A stretch of DNA of 64,000 bases from Pseudorhizobium xiangyangii (GCF_020531965.1 NZ_JAJAWH010000002.1:186001-250000), one strand, 5' to 3'; counted from the stretch's first letter, positions 7,874-17,310 are shown. Notes: a model not told the origin generated them from the letters alone. Numbers and translations: made by a program.

Positions 7874-8346
7874 GCTCTCCGTTCTGCCTGGTGGGTGTCG
7901 GGATCGGCGAAATGCAGGCGGGCGTCGCAGAGATACGAGGCTACCTTGCCGGTGGATATGTCGAGAATGTCGGCCGTTTCGGCATGGGAAAGCCCCTCGA
8001 CCTCGACAAGCAGGAACACGCTGGCCAAGGCCTGCGGCATATCAAGAACGATTGCCTGATGCACGGTCGGACGGCCTTTTGCCGGTGCCTTTATCTTCAG
8101 ATCGGCTGCGTCGGCTTCAGGCTTGTCGCGCATGGTTTCGAGAGACTGGTCCCGGACAAGCCGGAAGAGAAATCGCTCGTTCTCCCCCTCGGGGCGTCCC
8201 TTGGATATGGCCTTCAGGCATGCCTCGCGGACCAGTCCATCAGCCGCTTCCATGCTGGGCGCAAGCGTCAGTGCAAAGCGCCGCAGACGCGGCAGGAGGG
8301 CGACGAGATCGCGCCTCAGGTCGAGCGGTGCAACTGATTGAGTCAT
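7870..8346 (-). CDS. Divergent ECF-type RNA polymerase sigma factor
   Basis: 158 residues from the ATG at 8346. The frame stays open to an upstream TTG at 8421, which is less plausible. Opening residues DLVALLPRLRRFALTL match the start of many ECF sigma factors, and a region-4 helix-turn-helix is seen at LSHAETADILDISTGKVASY. Region 2, which contacts the -10 element, is poorly conserved: the usual DDLVQET-type stretch reads DGLVREACLKA, and the following WLFRIARN-type block reads FLFRLVRDQ. It overlaps the anti-sigma gene by 4 bp. It may be a fast-evolving functional sigma factor or one losing function. Confidence 0.75.
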   Translation of the reverse strand: MTQSVAPLDLRRDLVALLPRLRRFALTLAPSMEAADGLVREACLKAISKGRPEGENERFLFRLVRDQSLETMRDKPEADAADLKIKAPAKGRPTVHQAIVLDMPQALASVFLLVEVEGLSHAETADILDISTGKVASYLCDARLHFADPDTHQAERRA

Positions 8347-8450
8347 CAGGTCGAATGGCTTTCGGTTAACATCAAAGGCGAGGTAACCGTAAGTTATGAA
8401 TCGAATGTGGCGATTCGACAACTTTCAAGCGCAATAAGCAGTGGATAGTC

Positions 8451-9404
8451 CTAAATCATCCTCGCCGCTTCGGGAATGGAAACGGGCGGGATCGCTTCGC
8501 CGTAGAAGAGATGGCTGTGGTCCAGCGCTACCGCGTCGGCGGTCTCGGTCAGGCTGTAGCGGTCGCAGACCAGGTTCCACGCACCGGGGGAGCCCGAGAG
8601 GGTGAAGAGGTTGTAGCCGGCGCGCGGCTTGCGGCCGCCCGGTCCTTGTGACGCCGAGGCAATGCCGACGACAGGAACCTGGCCATGATGGCTTTTCAGC
8701 CAGTAGATCGTGTTGAGGTGTGTGTGGCCGTGCAGGACCAGTTCCGCACCGCCCGTCGAAATGGCCGCGGCAAAACGCCGGATACCGATCATGCGCTTGT
8801 GCGAGGAGGTGGCGCCATGGATCGGTGGATGATGGATGAGGACCACCCGGAAGAGGCCTTCCTCGCCCGCCTTCTTCAAAAGGTTCACCGTTTCACGAGC
8901 CTGGCGCGGGCTGAAATAGCCCGATGCCGAGAAGGGCGGCGTGGCGACCGATGTGGAGCATCCAATGATCGCGACGGGACCGCGGCGGCGTATCGTCGGA
9001 AACACTTTCGTCTCGTCGTCCCAGCTCCGGGTGCCTTCGTCGCCGATGACATAGGGATACCACTCCTTGACGGAGCGATCGTGCGCGCCGCGCACATAGG
9101 CGTCGTGGTTGCCGGGCACGACCGTCGTATCCTGCGGTTCGCCGATGCTTTGCAGCCACTCGCCTGCAAGCCTGATCTCGATCCCGGTTGCCAGATTGAC
9201 GAGGTCGCCGGTGATCACGAGATGGTCCGGATCACGGGTCTTGAGGTCGCTCAGCAGGAGATCGAGCGTGTTGACGAAAAGGTGCTTGCGCCGGTTTCTA
9301 TGCCAGTTCACAAAACCGGTGATACGCTTTGAGAACAGTTCCCGGAGCGTAAGATTGGGAAGCGGCCCGAGATGGATGTCGGAAATATGCGCGAATTTGA
9401 ACAT
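8451..9404 (-). CDS. Metallophosphoesterase (calcineurin-like)
   Basis: 317 residues from MFKFAHISDIHLG; an in-frame ATG six codons upstream (9422) is possible, and neither has a clear ribosome binding site. All calcineurin-like metal motifs are present in order: DIHLG, GDLVN, GNHD, the IHHPP block and GHTH. The protein should be a cytoplasmic di-metal phosphoesterase. The family includes phosphodiesterases and UDP-sugar hydrolases, and the substrate cannot be read from sequence. It is divergent from the NUDIX gene, with 64 bp between the start codons. Confidence 0.88.
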   Translation of the reverse strand: MFKFAHISDIHLGPLPNLTLRELFSKRITGFVNWHRNRRKHLFVNTLDLLLSDLKTRDPDHLVITGDLVNLATGIEIRLAGEWLQSIGEPQDTTVVPGNHDAYVRGAHDRSVKEWYPYVIGDEGTRSWDDETKVFPTIRRRGPVAIIGCSTSVATPPFSASGYFSPRQARETVNLLKKAGEEGLFRVVLIHHPPIHGATSSHKRMIGIRRFAAAISTGGAELVLHGHTHLNTIYWLKSHHGQVPVVGIASASQGPGGRKPRAGYNLFTLSGSPGAWNLVCDRYSLTETADAVALDHSHLFYGEAIPPVSIPEAARMI

Positions 9405-9468
9405 GGCGCAGGCATAACGCATGAGGCGTTAATTCGTAATCTCTTTTCTGCTTGCGGTGAGGTCACAG

Positions 9469-9957
9469 ATGTCTGATGGCGGTCTTCCCGAGATAAGCGG
9501 CCTTCGCAACCAGCTGTTGGTCTGGCTGTTTCACCGCGTTTTCATCCTGAAGCGTGGCATGACGCTTGGCGTGCGGGCAGCCTGCTTCGACCGTGAGGGG
9601 CGCATCTTTCTGGTGCGCCATACCTATGTGCCAGGCTGGTATATGCCCGGCGGCGGAGTGGAGCGACACGAGACGGCACTGCAGGCGCTGGAAAAGGAAT
9701 TGCGCGAGGAGGGGAACCTCGTGATGACCGCAAAGCCTTCGCTCTTCCACGTCTACTACAACCGGCGTGTCAGCAAGCGGGACCATGTGCTGTTCTACAG
9801 GGTCGAGGTGGAGCAGACGGCGCCGCGAAGGCCGGACCGCGAGATTGCCGAGAGCGGTTTTTTCGCTCTCGATGCGCTTCCGGCCGATACCACGACCGCG
9901 ACCCTCAACCGGGTGAGGGAACTGAAGGGCGAAACGCCGCCCTCCGACCTTTGGTAG
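9469..9957 (+). CDS. NUDIX hydrolase
   Basis: 162 residues. The ATG at 9469 follows a good GTGAGG ribosome binding site, which lies inside a longer GTG-initiated frame (9457), so the shorter form is preferred. The NUDIX box is GGVERHETALQALEKELREE followed by GN. It fits the consensus G-x5-E-x7-RE-U-x-EE-x-G except that the conserved Arg is Lys. NUDIX enzymes hydrolyse nucleoside diphosphates linked to another group; the substrate is unknown. An N-terminal hydrophobic stretch (NQLLVWLFHRVFIL) precedes the domain. It is convergent with the glutathione transferase gene, 9 bp away. Confidence 0.88.
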   Translation: MSDGGLPEISGLRNQLLVWLFHRVFILKRGMTLGVRAACFDREGRIFLVRHTYVPGWYMPGGGVERHETALQALEKELREEGNLVMTAKPSLFHVYYNRRVSKRDHVLFYRVEVEQTAPRRPDREIAESGFFALDALPADTTTATLNRVRELKGETPPSDLW

Positions 9958-9966
9958 GCTTGCGGC

Positions 9967-10950
9967 CTAGCGCGCCAAGACTTCCCGTCCATGCGGACGA
10001 TCGAGGTCCATGACCGGTCCGACCGGCACGACGCCTGTCGGATTGATGGTCTTGTGGCTGCAGTAATAGTGCCGCTTGATATGGTCGAAATGGACAGTCT
10101 CCGCCACGCCCGGCACCTGGTAGAGGTCGCGCAGGTAGCCGTCGATATTGGGATAGTCGGCGATCCGGCGGAGATTGCACTTGAAGTGACCGACATAGAC
10201 CGGATCGAAGCGAACCAGCGTGGTGAACAGGCGCCAATCGGCCTCGGTCGTGCGATCGCCGAAAAGATAGCGGCTACTGGCCAGCCTGTCCTCCAGCATG
10301 TCGAGCGTTTCGAACAGGCGGGTGACCGGGGCCTCGTAGGCTTCCTGCGTCGTCGCAAAACCGGCCTTGTAGACGCCGTTGTTGACCGTGTCGTAGATCT
10401 CCGCATTGAGCGCGTCGATCTCGCCGCGCAGGTCTTGCGGATAGAAGTCGTCGGTCGAACCGGTAATGCCGTCGAACGCGCTGTTGAACATGCGGATGAT
10501 TTCCGCGCTTTCGTTCGAGACGATCGTGTTCTGCTGCTTGTCCCATAGAATAGGCACGGTGACGCGGCCGGAATAGTCAGGATCAGCCTTGAGATAGACC
10601 TGGTAGAGAAAGTCGGAACCGAACAGGTGGTCGCCGGTTGAGCCTTCGCCGCGTTTGAATTCCCAGCCGTTCTCCAGCATCACGTAATCGACCACCGACA
10701 CGCCGATGAGATCCCCCAGCTTCTTCAGTTTGCGGAAGATCAGCGTGCGGTGAGCCCAGGGGCAGGCATAAGAGACGTAAAGGTGATATCGGCCTGCCTC
10801 GGCCTTGAAGCCACCATTGCCGCTGGGGCCCGCCGATCCGTCCGCCGTGATCCAGTTGCGAAATTGTGATTCAGACCGCTTGAAATGACCCTTGGTCGAC
10901 TTGGTGTCGTACCATGCGTCCTGCCATTTTCCGTCGATGAGTATGCCCAT
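9967..10950 (-). CDS. yqjG: Glutathionyl-hydroquinone reductase (Xi-class glutathione transferase)
   Basis: 327 residues. The start at 10950 has an excellent GGGAGG ribosome binding site, 15 codons inside the longer open frame. The thioredoxin-fold half carries YACPWAHRTL with the catalytic Cys at residue 63, as in the YqjG/ECM4 family. The all-alpha C-terminal half includes YNNGVYKAGFA-like and LFGD blocks typical of these enzymes. They use glutathione to reduce glutathionyl-hydroquinones and help cells cope with quinones. It is encoded alone. Confidence 0.92.
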   Translation of the reverse strand: MGILIDGKWQDAWYDTKSTKGHFKRSESQFRNWITADGSAGPSGNGGFKAEAGRYHLYVSYACPWAHRTLIFRKLKKLGDLIGVSVVDYVMLENGWEFKRGEGSTGDHLFGSDFLYQVYLKADPDYSGRVTVPILWDKQQNTIVSNESAEIIRMFNSAFDGITGSTDDFYPQDLRGEIDALNAEIYDTVNNGVYKAGFATTQEAYEAPVTRLFETLDMLEDRLASSRYLFGDRTTEADWRLFTTLVRFDPVYVGHFKCNLRRIADYPNIDGYLRDLYQVPGVAETVHFDHIKRHYYCSHKTINPTGVVPVGPVMDLDRPHGREVLAR

Positions 10951-11207
10951 TGCCTGCCTCCCTTTCTGCTGTCGCATAGATACGACAGTCATCACGGATG
11001 ACGAGACGCCAATTTGCGAACGCAGCGTTTTTGCATTGGACGGGCGAAAAAAATCCTGCTACCTCGCTTTCCACAATTTTCGGGAACATCCACCTCATGA
11101 CCGAAGTACGGGCACTACGACGACGCCGATGATCGACCAAGACGCCAATGACGGCGTCATCGATATCGCTTGTCCTGTCCGCTCTTTTTCTACGGCTTCG
11201 GTTCACC

Positions 11208-11723
11208 ATGTCTCCGCAACTTCTTCCAAAGCACGACCTTGTCTACCTCACCGAGGACGCGTCGCATGATGCCGTCATCGAGCTTATCAATGCGGAAGCA
11301 TTCGGCCCCGGCCGTCATACCCGGGCGGCCGCACGCATCCGCGAGCAAGGGCCGCACGACCGATCGCTTTCCTTCGTCTGCACGGACGACGGCGAAACGA
11401 TTGCATCGGTGCGGATGACGCCTGTCTTTGCGGGTGCGGCGAAAGGGCATCTTCTGGGGCCGCTTGCCGTGCGTCCTTCCCATAAGAACAAGGGCATCGG
11501 TCGCGAGCTTGTGCGTATTGCCATCGAAGCGGCACGGCGGAAGGGATCGCAGGCCGTCATCCTGGTGGGCGATCCGCCTTACTACATGCCGCTCGGGTTC
11601 GAGAAGGTCGCCTATAACGCCCTGGAATTCCCGGGGCCTGTCGATCCCGGCCGGGTGCTGGTCGTGCCGATGGCGCCAGACGTGCATGCGCGTCTCAAAG
11701 GAACAATTTACTGGCGCAAATAG
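11208..11723 (+). CDS. GNAT family N-acetyltransferase
   Basis: 171 residues from MSPQLLPKHD; the frame is open upstream to 11148 but that stretch looks non-coding. The acetyl-CoA binding loop is LAVRPSHKNKGIGRELV (Q/RxxGxG/A type), followed by AVILVGDPPYYMPLGFEKV, typical of the YhbS-like group of small-molecule acetyltransferases. Acceptor unknown. The 257-bp gap before it (10951-11207) holds no other gene that I can support. The MFS gene starts 73 bp downstream on the same strand. Confidence 0.88.
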   Translation: MSPQLLPKHDLVYLTEDASHDAVIELINAEAFGPGRHTRAAARIREQGPHDRSLSFVCTDDGETIASVRMTPVFAGAAKGHLLGPLAVRPSHKNKGIGRELVRIAIEAARRKGSQAVILVGDPPYYMPLGFEKVAYNALEFPGPVDPGRVLVVPMAPDVHARLKGTIYWRK

Positions 11724-11796
11724 AACGTCTCCTCTAAGCAAGAGCTGGGTCCCGGGCCTTCTCCGGCGACCTTTCGTCTGCACAGGGGATGGTGGA

Positions 11797-13110
11797 ATGG
11801 CGGCAATTACGATTGACGAGGCGCTCGATCGCGCCGGGGCGGGGACCTACCAGAGACGGCTGATGGGCATTTTCGGCTTGGTATGGGCGGCGGACGCCAT
11901 GCAGGTTCTCGCCGTCGGCTTCACCGCGGCCTCGATCGCCGCGACGTTCGGATTGACGGTCCCGCAGGCGCTGCAGACCGGAACACTCTTCTTTCTCGGG
12001 ATGCTGTTGGGGGCAATCGGTTTCGGACGGCTCGCCGACCGGATCGGGCGTCGCAACGTCCTGATCGTCACTGTCCTGTGTGACGCGATATTCGGTACGT
12101 TGTCGATCTTTGCGCCGGACTTTACCATCCTTCTTGTGCTGCGCTTCCTGACTGGTGTCGCTGTCGGCGGGACGCTGCCGGTCGATTATGCGATGATGGC
12201 CGAGTTCCTGCCGGCAAAGAACCGCGGGCGCTGGCTGGTGCTTCTCGAAGGCTTCTGGGCTGTCGGTACGCTGGTCGTCGCGCTGGCCGCCTGGGCGGCC
12301 AGCGTCGCAGGCGTGGAGGATGCATGGCGCTATATCTTCGCGGTGACCGCACTTCCGGCTCTGATCGGCATCGGCCTGCGTTTTCTCGTTCCCGAATCGC
12401 CACTCTATCTGATGCGAAACGGGCGCAGTGACGAGGCGAAGTCGATTGTCGACCAGATCCTCATCACCAACGGCAAGCATCCGATTGCGGCCGACCAGTA
12501 TCTGGTATCGCCGCCACCGCCGCAGGAAACGCGGATCTTTTCCGGCGCGCTTCGCCGTCGCAGCGTCATGATCCTGGCAATCTGGTTCCTGGTCTCGATA
12601 TCCTATTACGGCATCTTCACCTGGATGCCGCCGCGGCTGGCAGGCGAAGGTTTCGGCTTCGTGCGCGGCTACGGCTTCCTCGTGCTGATCGCGCTTGCAC
12701 AGCTTCCCGGATATGCGCTGGCGGCCTACGGCGTCGAAAAATGGGGCCGCCGGCCGACATTGATCGGCTTTTGTGTGCTATCGGCGGCAGGATGCCTTCT
12801 GTTCGTCGTCGCAAGTGGCGGGATACTGATCGGCGCATCGCTCCTGATCATGAGCTTCGCGCTGCTCGGCACCTGGGGCGCCCTTTATGCCTATACGCCG
12901 GAACTCTATCCCACCGCCTCCCGTGCAACCGGCATGGGTGCGGCCGGAGCGATGGCTCGCTTCGGCGGACTTCTCGCTCCGTCGCTCATGGGGCTCGTTG
13001 TGGCTCATAGCTTCGGACTTGCAATCGCAATCTTCGCGGGCCTGTTGTTGCTGGCAGCCATTGCGGCCTTCCGGATTGACGCGGAGACCCGGGCATCATC
13101 GCTCGCATGA
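11797..13110 (+). CDS. MFS transporter, sugar porter / NiaP-like family
   Basis: 437 residues with 12 predicted membrane helices. The ATG at 11797 follows GGTGGA; the frame runs open far upstream through the GNAT gene, but only as an overlapping artefact. Family marks are GRLADRIGRRNVLIV between helices 2 and 3, PESPLYLMRNGRSDEA after helix 6, and YTPELYPTASRATGMG near helix 10. These are shared by sugar, niacin and aromatic-acid porters of this family. It is a proton-coupled inner-membrane carrier of unknown substrate. It may be co-transcribed with the GNAT gene. Confidence 0.88.
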   Translation: MAAITIDEALDRAGAGTYQRRLMGIFGLVWAADAMQVLAVGFTAASIAATFGLTVPQALQTGTLFFLGMLLGAIGFGRLADRIGRRNVLIVTVLCDAIFGTLSIFAPDFTILLVLRFLTGVAVGGTLPVDYAMMAEFLPAKNRGRWLVLLEGFWAVGTLVVALAAWAASVAGVEDAWRYIFAVTALPALIGIGLRFLVPESPLYLMRNGRSDEAKSIVDQILITNGKHPIAADQYLVSPPPPQETRIFSGALRRRSVMILAIWFLVSISYYGIFTWMPPRLAGEGFGFVRGYGFLVLIALAQLPGYALAAYGVEKWGRRPTLIGFCVLSAAGCLLFVVASGGILIGASLLIMSFALLGTWGALYAYTPELYPTASRATGMGAAGAMARFGGLLAPSLMGLVVAHSFGLAIAIFAGLLLLAAIAAFRIDAETRASSLA

Positions 13111-13120
13111 CAACAATGGA

Positions 13121-13153
13121 AAAGCGCGGGCGCCTCCACTGAGAGGTCGCCCG
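13121..13153 (-). terminator. Hairpin between convergent genes, probable terminator
   Basis: CGGGCGCCTC (13127-13136) pairs with GAGG-T-CGCCCG (13143-13153), one bulged base, loop CACTGA. On the minus strand it is followed by CGCTTTTCC, so it best serves the metallo-beta-lactamase-fold gene. It may also stop transcription from the MFS gene. Confidence 0.6.
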
Positions 13154-13162
13154 GGCTGAAGA

Positions 13163-14125
13163 TCAGTAGTTGGCGCTGTAGACTAGTGGCACCCAGTCGT
13201 AATTCGTTTCGTCGCGTCGGACATGCCCGATGCCGGGAAATGCATCGTGAGCGCCGGCAACGAGATATTTTTCGTTTGCAGCTTCCGCAAAAGCGACTGC
13301 GCGTGTTTTCGCCGCCTGGGGCTGATCGACGTCGAACTCGACCGTGATCTCCGGCCGATCATATTGCAGCACATCGCCGTGGGTGATGTCTCCCCAGAAG
13401 ACGATCCTTTCGCCGTTGCTCTCGACGATGATGGCACTGTGTCCCGGCGTATGCCCGGGGCGCAGGACTGACTGGAAACCGGGGATGGGCGGCGCGTCGT
13501 CTGCAAAGGTCTCCAATCGGCCGGCATCGACGTAGGGTCCTACGCTGGCCTTCGCCTCAGCGACGAAGTTCTTGAGTGTATCGCCGGCCTGGCCGTCGAG
13601 CCAAAAATCCACTTCGCGCTTGTTTACACGGACAATGGCATTTTCGAACACCCGGCGACCGTCACGCGACAATCCGCCCGAGTGATCCGTATGGATATGG
13701 GTGAGGATCACGTCATCGATGTGGTCTGCCCGATAACCGGATGCCTCGAGATTGGCGACGAGCCTGCCGAGTGCAGGTCCCATCAGATTGCCGCTACCGG
13801 CATCGATCAGGACGAGCCGGTCGCCCGTATTCACCAGATAGGCGTTGACCGACGTTTCGGTCGGATTCGACTGAAAATAGCCTGCGAGATGGGCTTCGGC
13901 GTCCTTTTCCTCAATGCCCTCGTAGATCTTCGCCATAGGCAGATCGGCCGTTCCGTCCGATAGTGCGGTGACTTCGTATTCGCCGAGTTTCAGCCGATAG
14001 TAGCCTGGCGCCTGCCGGCCGACGATCGGAGCCCCGGCGAGGGCGACGGGTGGCAAAACTCCGATGACGCCGGCTGCAAGCGCCATGCCCGCGGTCGTCT
14101 TCAGAAGGGTGCGTCGTGTGTGCAT
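13163..14125 (-). CDS. Exported metallo-beta-lactamase-fold hydrolase
   Basis: 320 residues with a GGAGA ribosome binding site before ATG 14125. The N-terminus MHTRRTLLKTTAGMALAAG is a twin-arginine-type signal with an A-rich core, so export as a folded metalloprotein is likely. The zinc motif THIHTDHSGG (His143, His145, Asp147, His148) is intact, with GHTPGHS and a later FWGDITH Asp block. The family includes quorum-quenching lactonases and other hydrolases; substrate unknown. A LysR gene is divergently transcribed 84 bp away, the usual sign that the regulator controls this gene. Confidence 0.88.
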   Translation of the reverse strand: MHTRRTLLKTTAGMALAAGVIGVLPPVALAGAPIVGRQAPGYYRLKLGEYEVTALSDGTADLPMAKIYEGIEEKDAEAHLAGYFQSNPTETSVNAYLVNTGDRLVLIDAGSGNLMGPALGRLVANLEASGYRADHIDDVILTHIHTDHSGGLSRDGRRVFENAIVRVNKREVDFWLDGQAGDTLKNFVAEAKASVGPYVDAGRLETFADDAPPIPGFQSVLRPGHTPGHSAIIVESNGERIVFWGDITHGDVLQYDRPEITVEFDVDQPQAAKTRAVAFAEAANEKYLVAGAHDAFPGIGHVRRDETNYDWVPLVYSANY

Positions 14126-14209
14126 GTTTGGTCTCCGGATTGGTCGGCGATGGAGGTCTTGAACTGACCCGGAGAACACGTATGTACCGAAGCATCAGCA
14201 AACAAATCG

Positions 14210-15208
14210 ATGCGGCTCATGGTAACTATCGTTCATTTCAATCTGCGATCCTTCGACCTCAACCTCCTCATCGCCTTCGATGCGCTGATCTCGGAGGGGA
14301 GCGTTACCAAGGCGGCGCGGCGGTTGAAGATCCAGCAGCCGGCAATGAGCCATTCACTCTCGACACTGAGGGTTCTGCTGCAGGACGAGTTGTTCATACG
14401 CGTCGGCCAGGTCATGCAGCCGACCGCCAAGGCACGCAGCCTTGCCGTGCCGGTGAGACAGGCTCTCAGGCAGGCGCAACTGGCGCTTTCCGGCGGGGAG
14501 GCCTTCGATCCAGCAACGGAGGAGAGGGTTTTCCGGATCGCCATGAAGCCGGAGACCGAACTGCTGCTTTTGCCGGATCTGACGGCCCGGCTTCGGCGGC
14601 TGGCGCCCGGTATCAGGGTCCTGGCGCGCGTGTTCTCGTATGACGCAGGGGAGCCTTCCCTGGAGGACGGCGTCGTCGATCTGGTGGTCGGATGCACCTT
14701 TGCCAGGACGAGCCGGCGCGTGTTCGAGACGCTCTTCGACGTCGAGCTTGCCTGCTGCTTCAATCGCGATCTGCTCGACCTGGCTAATCCCATCGGTCTC
14801 GATGCCTATCTCGCATCGGAGCACGCCCTGATTTCGCAGAGCGAAAGCCTGCAGGGCTGCATCAAGGAAGCGCTTGAGATTGCCGGCATCGAGTTGAACG
14901 TGGCCACGGCTGCGCCGGGATTCATGTCCATACTTTCATCCGCCCAGGTAAGCCCCGTGATAGCGACGATCCCCAAGCGGGTAGCCGACCGCTATGGTCG
15001 TCTTCTGGGGCTGGAGGTCAGCCCGATGCCTGTTCGCCTGACCTTGCCGCCGGTGCACATGGCCTGGGCCGTGCATGCGGACAAGGACCCGGCCAATGCC
15101 TGGCTGCGTCAGCAGGTTCGCGAATGCTTCGCCGTCGCGGAGGGGGCCGGTGGCGCAGCGGCCGTCATGCCAGGTTCTGCCAGCCGACAGGATCTGGCGA
15201 TTGCCTGA
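14210..15208 (+). CDS. LysR family transcriptional regulator
   Basis: 332 residues. The winged helix-turn-helix occupies about residues 13-72 (LNLLIAFDALISEGSVTKAA, then PAMSHSLSTLR). The rest is a type 2 periplasmic-binding-like effector domain. The C-terminus has a low-complexity alanine/glycine tail. It is divergent from the exported hydrolase gene, with an 84-bp shared promoter region, and so is its likely regulator. The effector is unknown. A second ATG is three codons into the protein. Confidence 0.9.
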   Translation: MRLMVTIVHFNLRSFDLNLLIAFDALISEGSVTKAARRLKIQQPAMSHSLSTLRVLLQDELFIRVGQVMQPTAKARSLAVPVRQALRQAQLALSGGEAFDPATEERVFRIAMKPETELLLLPDLTARLRRLAPGIRVLARVFSYDAGEPSLEDGVVDLVVGCTFARTSRRVFETLFDVELACCFNRDLLDLANPIGLDAYLASEHALISQSESLQGCIKEALEIAGIELNVATAAPGFMSILSSAQVSPVIATIPKRVADRYGRLLGLEVSPMPVRLTLPPVHMAWAVHADKDPANAWLRQQVRECFAVAEGAGGAAAVMPGSASRQDLAIA

Positions 15209-15231
15209 TGGCGCGCATCGCGCGTCGACCT

Positions 15232-17298
15232 TCAGCGGCCTTCGCGCCACCACATGGCAGCAACGGCGAAGAGTAGCACCGAAAGCCCGCCGAAGCCCGC
15301 AAACAGCGGAATGGTGTTGACGCCCCTCAGCACGGTTTCGTCCGTCATGCGGATCACCATGCGGTTGGGGTCCTGAACCCGCACCGCACCGCGCACAGGC
15401 AGGATGGCCGGCAGGGTCACGCCGTCGCCGTCGGCTACCCGCGTCACCAGCCCCTTGGTCTTTTCCGCATAGGGCACCAGCGTTTCCTCGGTCGAGATCA
15501 TTGCCTTGAACTCGGGCGCATCGACGGTGCCGATGTGGACGAGAGTAGAGAAATCTCCATTTTTGACTTCGAACAACCCGGTCTCGTCCATGCGGCGTTC
15601 GAACCGATAGAGGCCCGGGCCGCTCTGGGTGAGAGGGACGGTTTCCGTCCGGCCGGAAGGGTAGGTGATCGTTGCCGGGCCGGGATCGTCGCCAATGGTC
15701 TGGCGCGTCGCTTCCAACGTGCGGCCGACGGCGCGCGCCGTCAGCGCCTCTTCCTCCAGTTCCGGTTCCTTCATCAGCCAATGGGCAATGCGGCGATAGA
15801 GCGAAACGTGCGGGCCGCCGCCTTCAAAACCGCGAGCCCAGAGCCAGCCATGATCGGACAGGAGCATGGCCACGCGGCCTTCCGCCTCGCGGTTGAGGAC
15901 GAGAAGCGGACGACCCTGATCTGCGGTCATGACCGTCTGGCCGCGCGGCTGTGCCACGTCGATGGTGCGGAACCAGCGTCCCCAGTGGGGCGGATCCTCG
16001 CCGCTCGTATCGAGGCCGCGTGTGACGGGATGCTTCTGACCTTCCTCCGACAGTCGCGGATAGAAGCCGGCATTGTGGATTTCGCCCGTTGGATCGGCAG
16101 GCAGGACCTGGGACAGCGGCGTCCCTGCAATCGAGCTGCCGCCGGCATGTTCCGGGCCTGCGGCGATCAGGAGAGCGCCGCCGTTCTGAACGTATTGCGC
16201 GATATAATCGTAGTAGAGGATCGGCAGGACGTTTCGGTGCGTGTAGCGGTCGAAGATGATGAGGTCGAAGTCCTCGATCTTTTCGACGAAGAGTTCACGC
16301 GTCGGGAAAGCAATCAGCGATAACTCATTGATCGGCGTGCCATCCTGCTTTTCCGGCGGCCGCAGAATGGTGAAGTGTACCAGATCCACCGAAGCGTCGG
16401 ATTTCAGGAGGTTCCGCCAGGCGCGCTCGCCGGCGTGGGGCTCGCCGGAGACCAGCAGGACGCGCAGGTTCTGGCGGATGCCGTCGATGACATGGACGGC
16501 GCGGTTGTTGACGGCGGTCACTTCTCCGGGAATTTCCGCGACGGAAAACTCCATCACATTGTTGCCAGCGCGCGGAACGGTGAACGTGAAGGGCGTGTCG
16601 GCGCCGGGTGCCGCCTGAAGGGTCGCAATTTCCTTGCCGTTCATCCGCACCGTCACATCGGCGGTTCCGCCGTCGGTGCGTCCATCGTCGAAGACGCGCA
16701 AGGACAGTTCCTGCTCCTCGCCGACGATGCCGAAGCGCGGCGCCCGGACGATCTGCACCCGACGGTCGAATTCGTCCGGCTGGCCGGTTACGAGGCCATG
16801 GATAGGGGCATTGAAGGAGAGGTCCTGGTTGACACCGGGCAGATCGTGGATCTGGCCATCGGTCAGAAAGACAGCGCCGCCCACGCGTCCGGGAGGAACG
16901 TCCGATATAGCGGAGGAGAGGGCGGAGAAGAGCTTGGTCGACGGCGTGTCGGTATCGGCATCGTCCGTAACCTCGACCACGCGGGTCTCTATGCGCGGGA
17001 AACGGGCAAAACGCTCCTGCAGTCCGGCGAGCGCCGCATCGGTCTGCGGGTTTCGCCCCGTCGTTTCCTGGCTCTGCGACCGGTCGACGATGACCGGCAC
17101 GACTGTGGACAATTGCTCGCGGTCCTCCTGCATGAGAAGCGGATTGGAGAGCGCCAGCAGAAGAGCGGCAAGCGCCAGCGCCCGCAGCGTTGCGCCGCGG
17201 ATACGGCGCCAGAAGCTAAGCGCCGACAGGAGCGCCGCGAAGACGGCAAGTCCCGCCAGCGCAGGCCACGGGAGGAAAGGAGCGAATTCGATTGTCAC
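15232..17298 (-). CDS. Large membrane protein with glutamine-amidotransferase-like domain
   Basis: 688 residues from a GTG start with an AAGGAGCG ribosome binding site. Two membrane helices lie near the N-terminus (about 10-30 and 37-55) and one near the C-terminus (about 660-680). Between them is a large presumably periplasmic part. A degenerate von Willebrand A-like region (VVPVIVDRSQSQ, then GGAVFLTDGQIHDLPG) comes first, then a class I amidotransferase-like fold (LRVLLVSGEPHAG, ALLIAAGPE, MLLSDHGWLWARG). No catalytic triad is obvious. It starts 12 bp after the BatA-like gene, as the last gene of the MoxR operon. Function unknown; probably envelope-related. Confidence 0.75.
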   Translation of the reverse strand: MTIEFAPFLPWPALAGLAVFAALLSALSFWRRIRGATLRALALAALLLALSNPLLMQEDREQLSTVVPVIVDRSQSQETTGRNPQTDAALAGLQERFARFPRIETRVVEVTDDADTDTPSTKLFSALSSAISDVPPGRVGGAVFLTDGQIHDLPGVNQDLSFNAPIHGLVTGQPDEFDRRVQIVRAPRFGIVGEEQELSLRVFDDGRTDGGTADVTVRMNGKEIATLQAAPGADTPFTFTVPRAGNNVMEFSVAEIPGEVTAVNNRAVHVIDGIRQNLRVLLVSGEPHAGERAWRNLLKSDASVDLVHFTILRPPEKQDGTPINELSLIAFPTRELFVEKIEDFDLIIFDRYTHRNVLPILYYDYIAQYVQNGGALLIAAGPEHAGGSSIAGTPLSQVLPADPTGEIHNAGFYPRLSEEGQKHPVTRGLDTSGEDPPHWGRWFRTIDVAQPRGQTVMTADQGRPLLVLNREAEGRVAMLLSDHGWLWARGFEGGGPHVSLYRRIAHWLMKEPELEEEALTARAVGRTLEATRQTIGDDPGPATITYPSGRTETVPLTQSGPGLYRFERRMDETGLFEVKNGDFSTLVHIGTVDAPEFKAMISTEETLVPYAEKTKGLVTRVADGDGVTLPAILPVRGAVRVQDPNRMVIRMTDETVLRGVNTIPLFAGFGGLSVLLFAVAAMWWREGR

Positions 17299-17310
17299 GT
17301 CTGACGCTCC

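Noticed and set aside
8347-8421. Upstream TTG extension of the sigma factor by 25 codons.
   Set aside because: No ribosome binding site, and family proteins begin near the MTQSVAPLDL start.
11147-11160. ATGACG-G-CGTCAT palindrome before the GNAT gene as an operator.
   Set aside because: Short, and there is no supporting context or second copy.
11428-11796. N-terminal extension of the MFS protein by 123 codons.
   Set aside because: It overlaps the GNAT gene in another frame; the MFS family begins near MAAITIDEAL, which has a good ribosome binding site.
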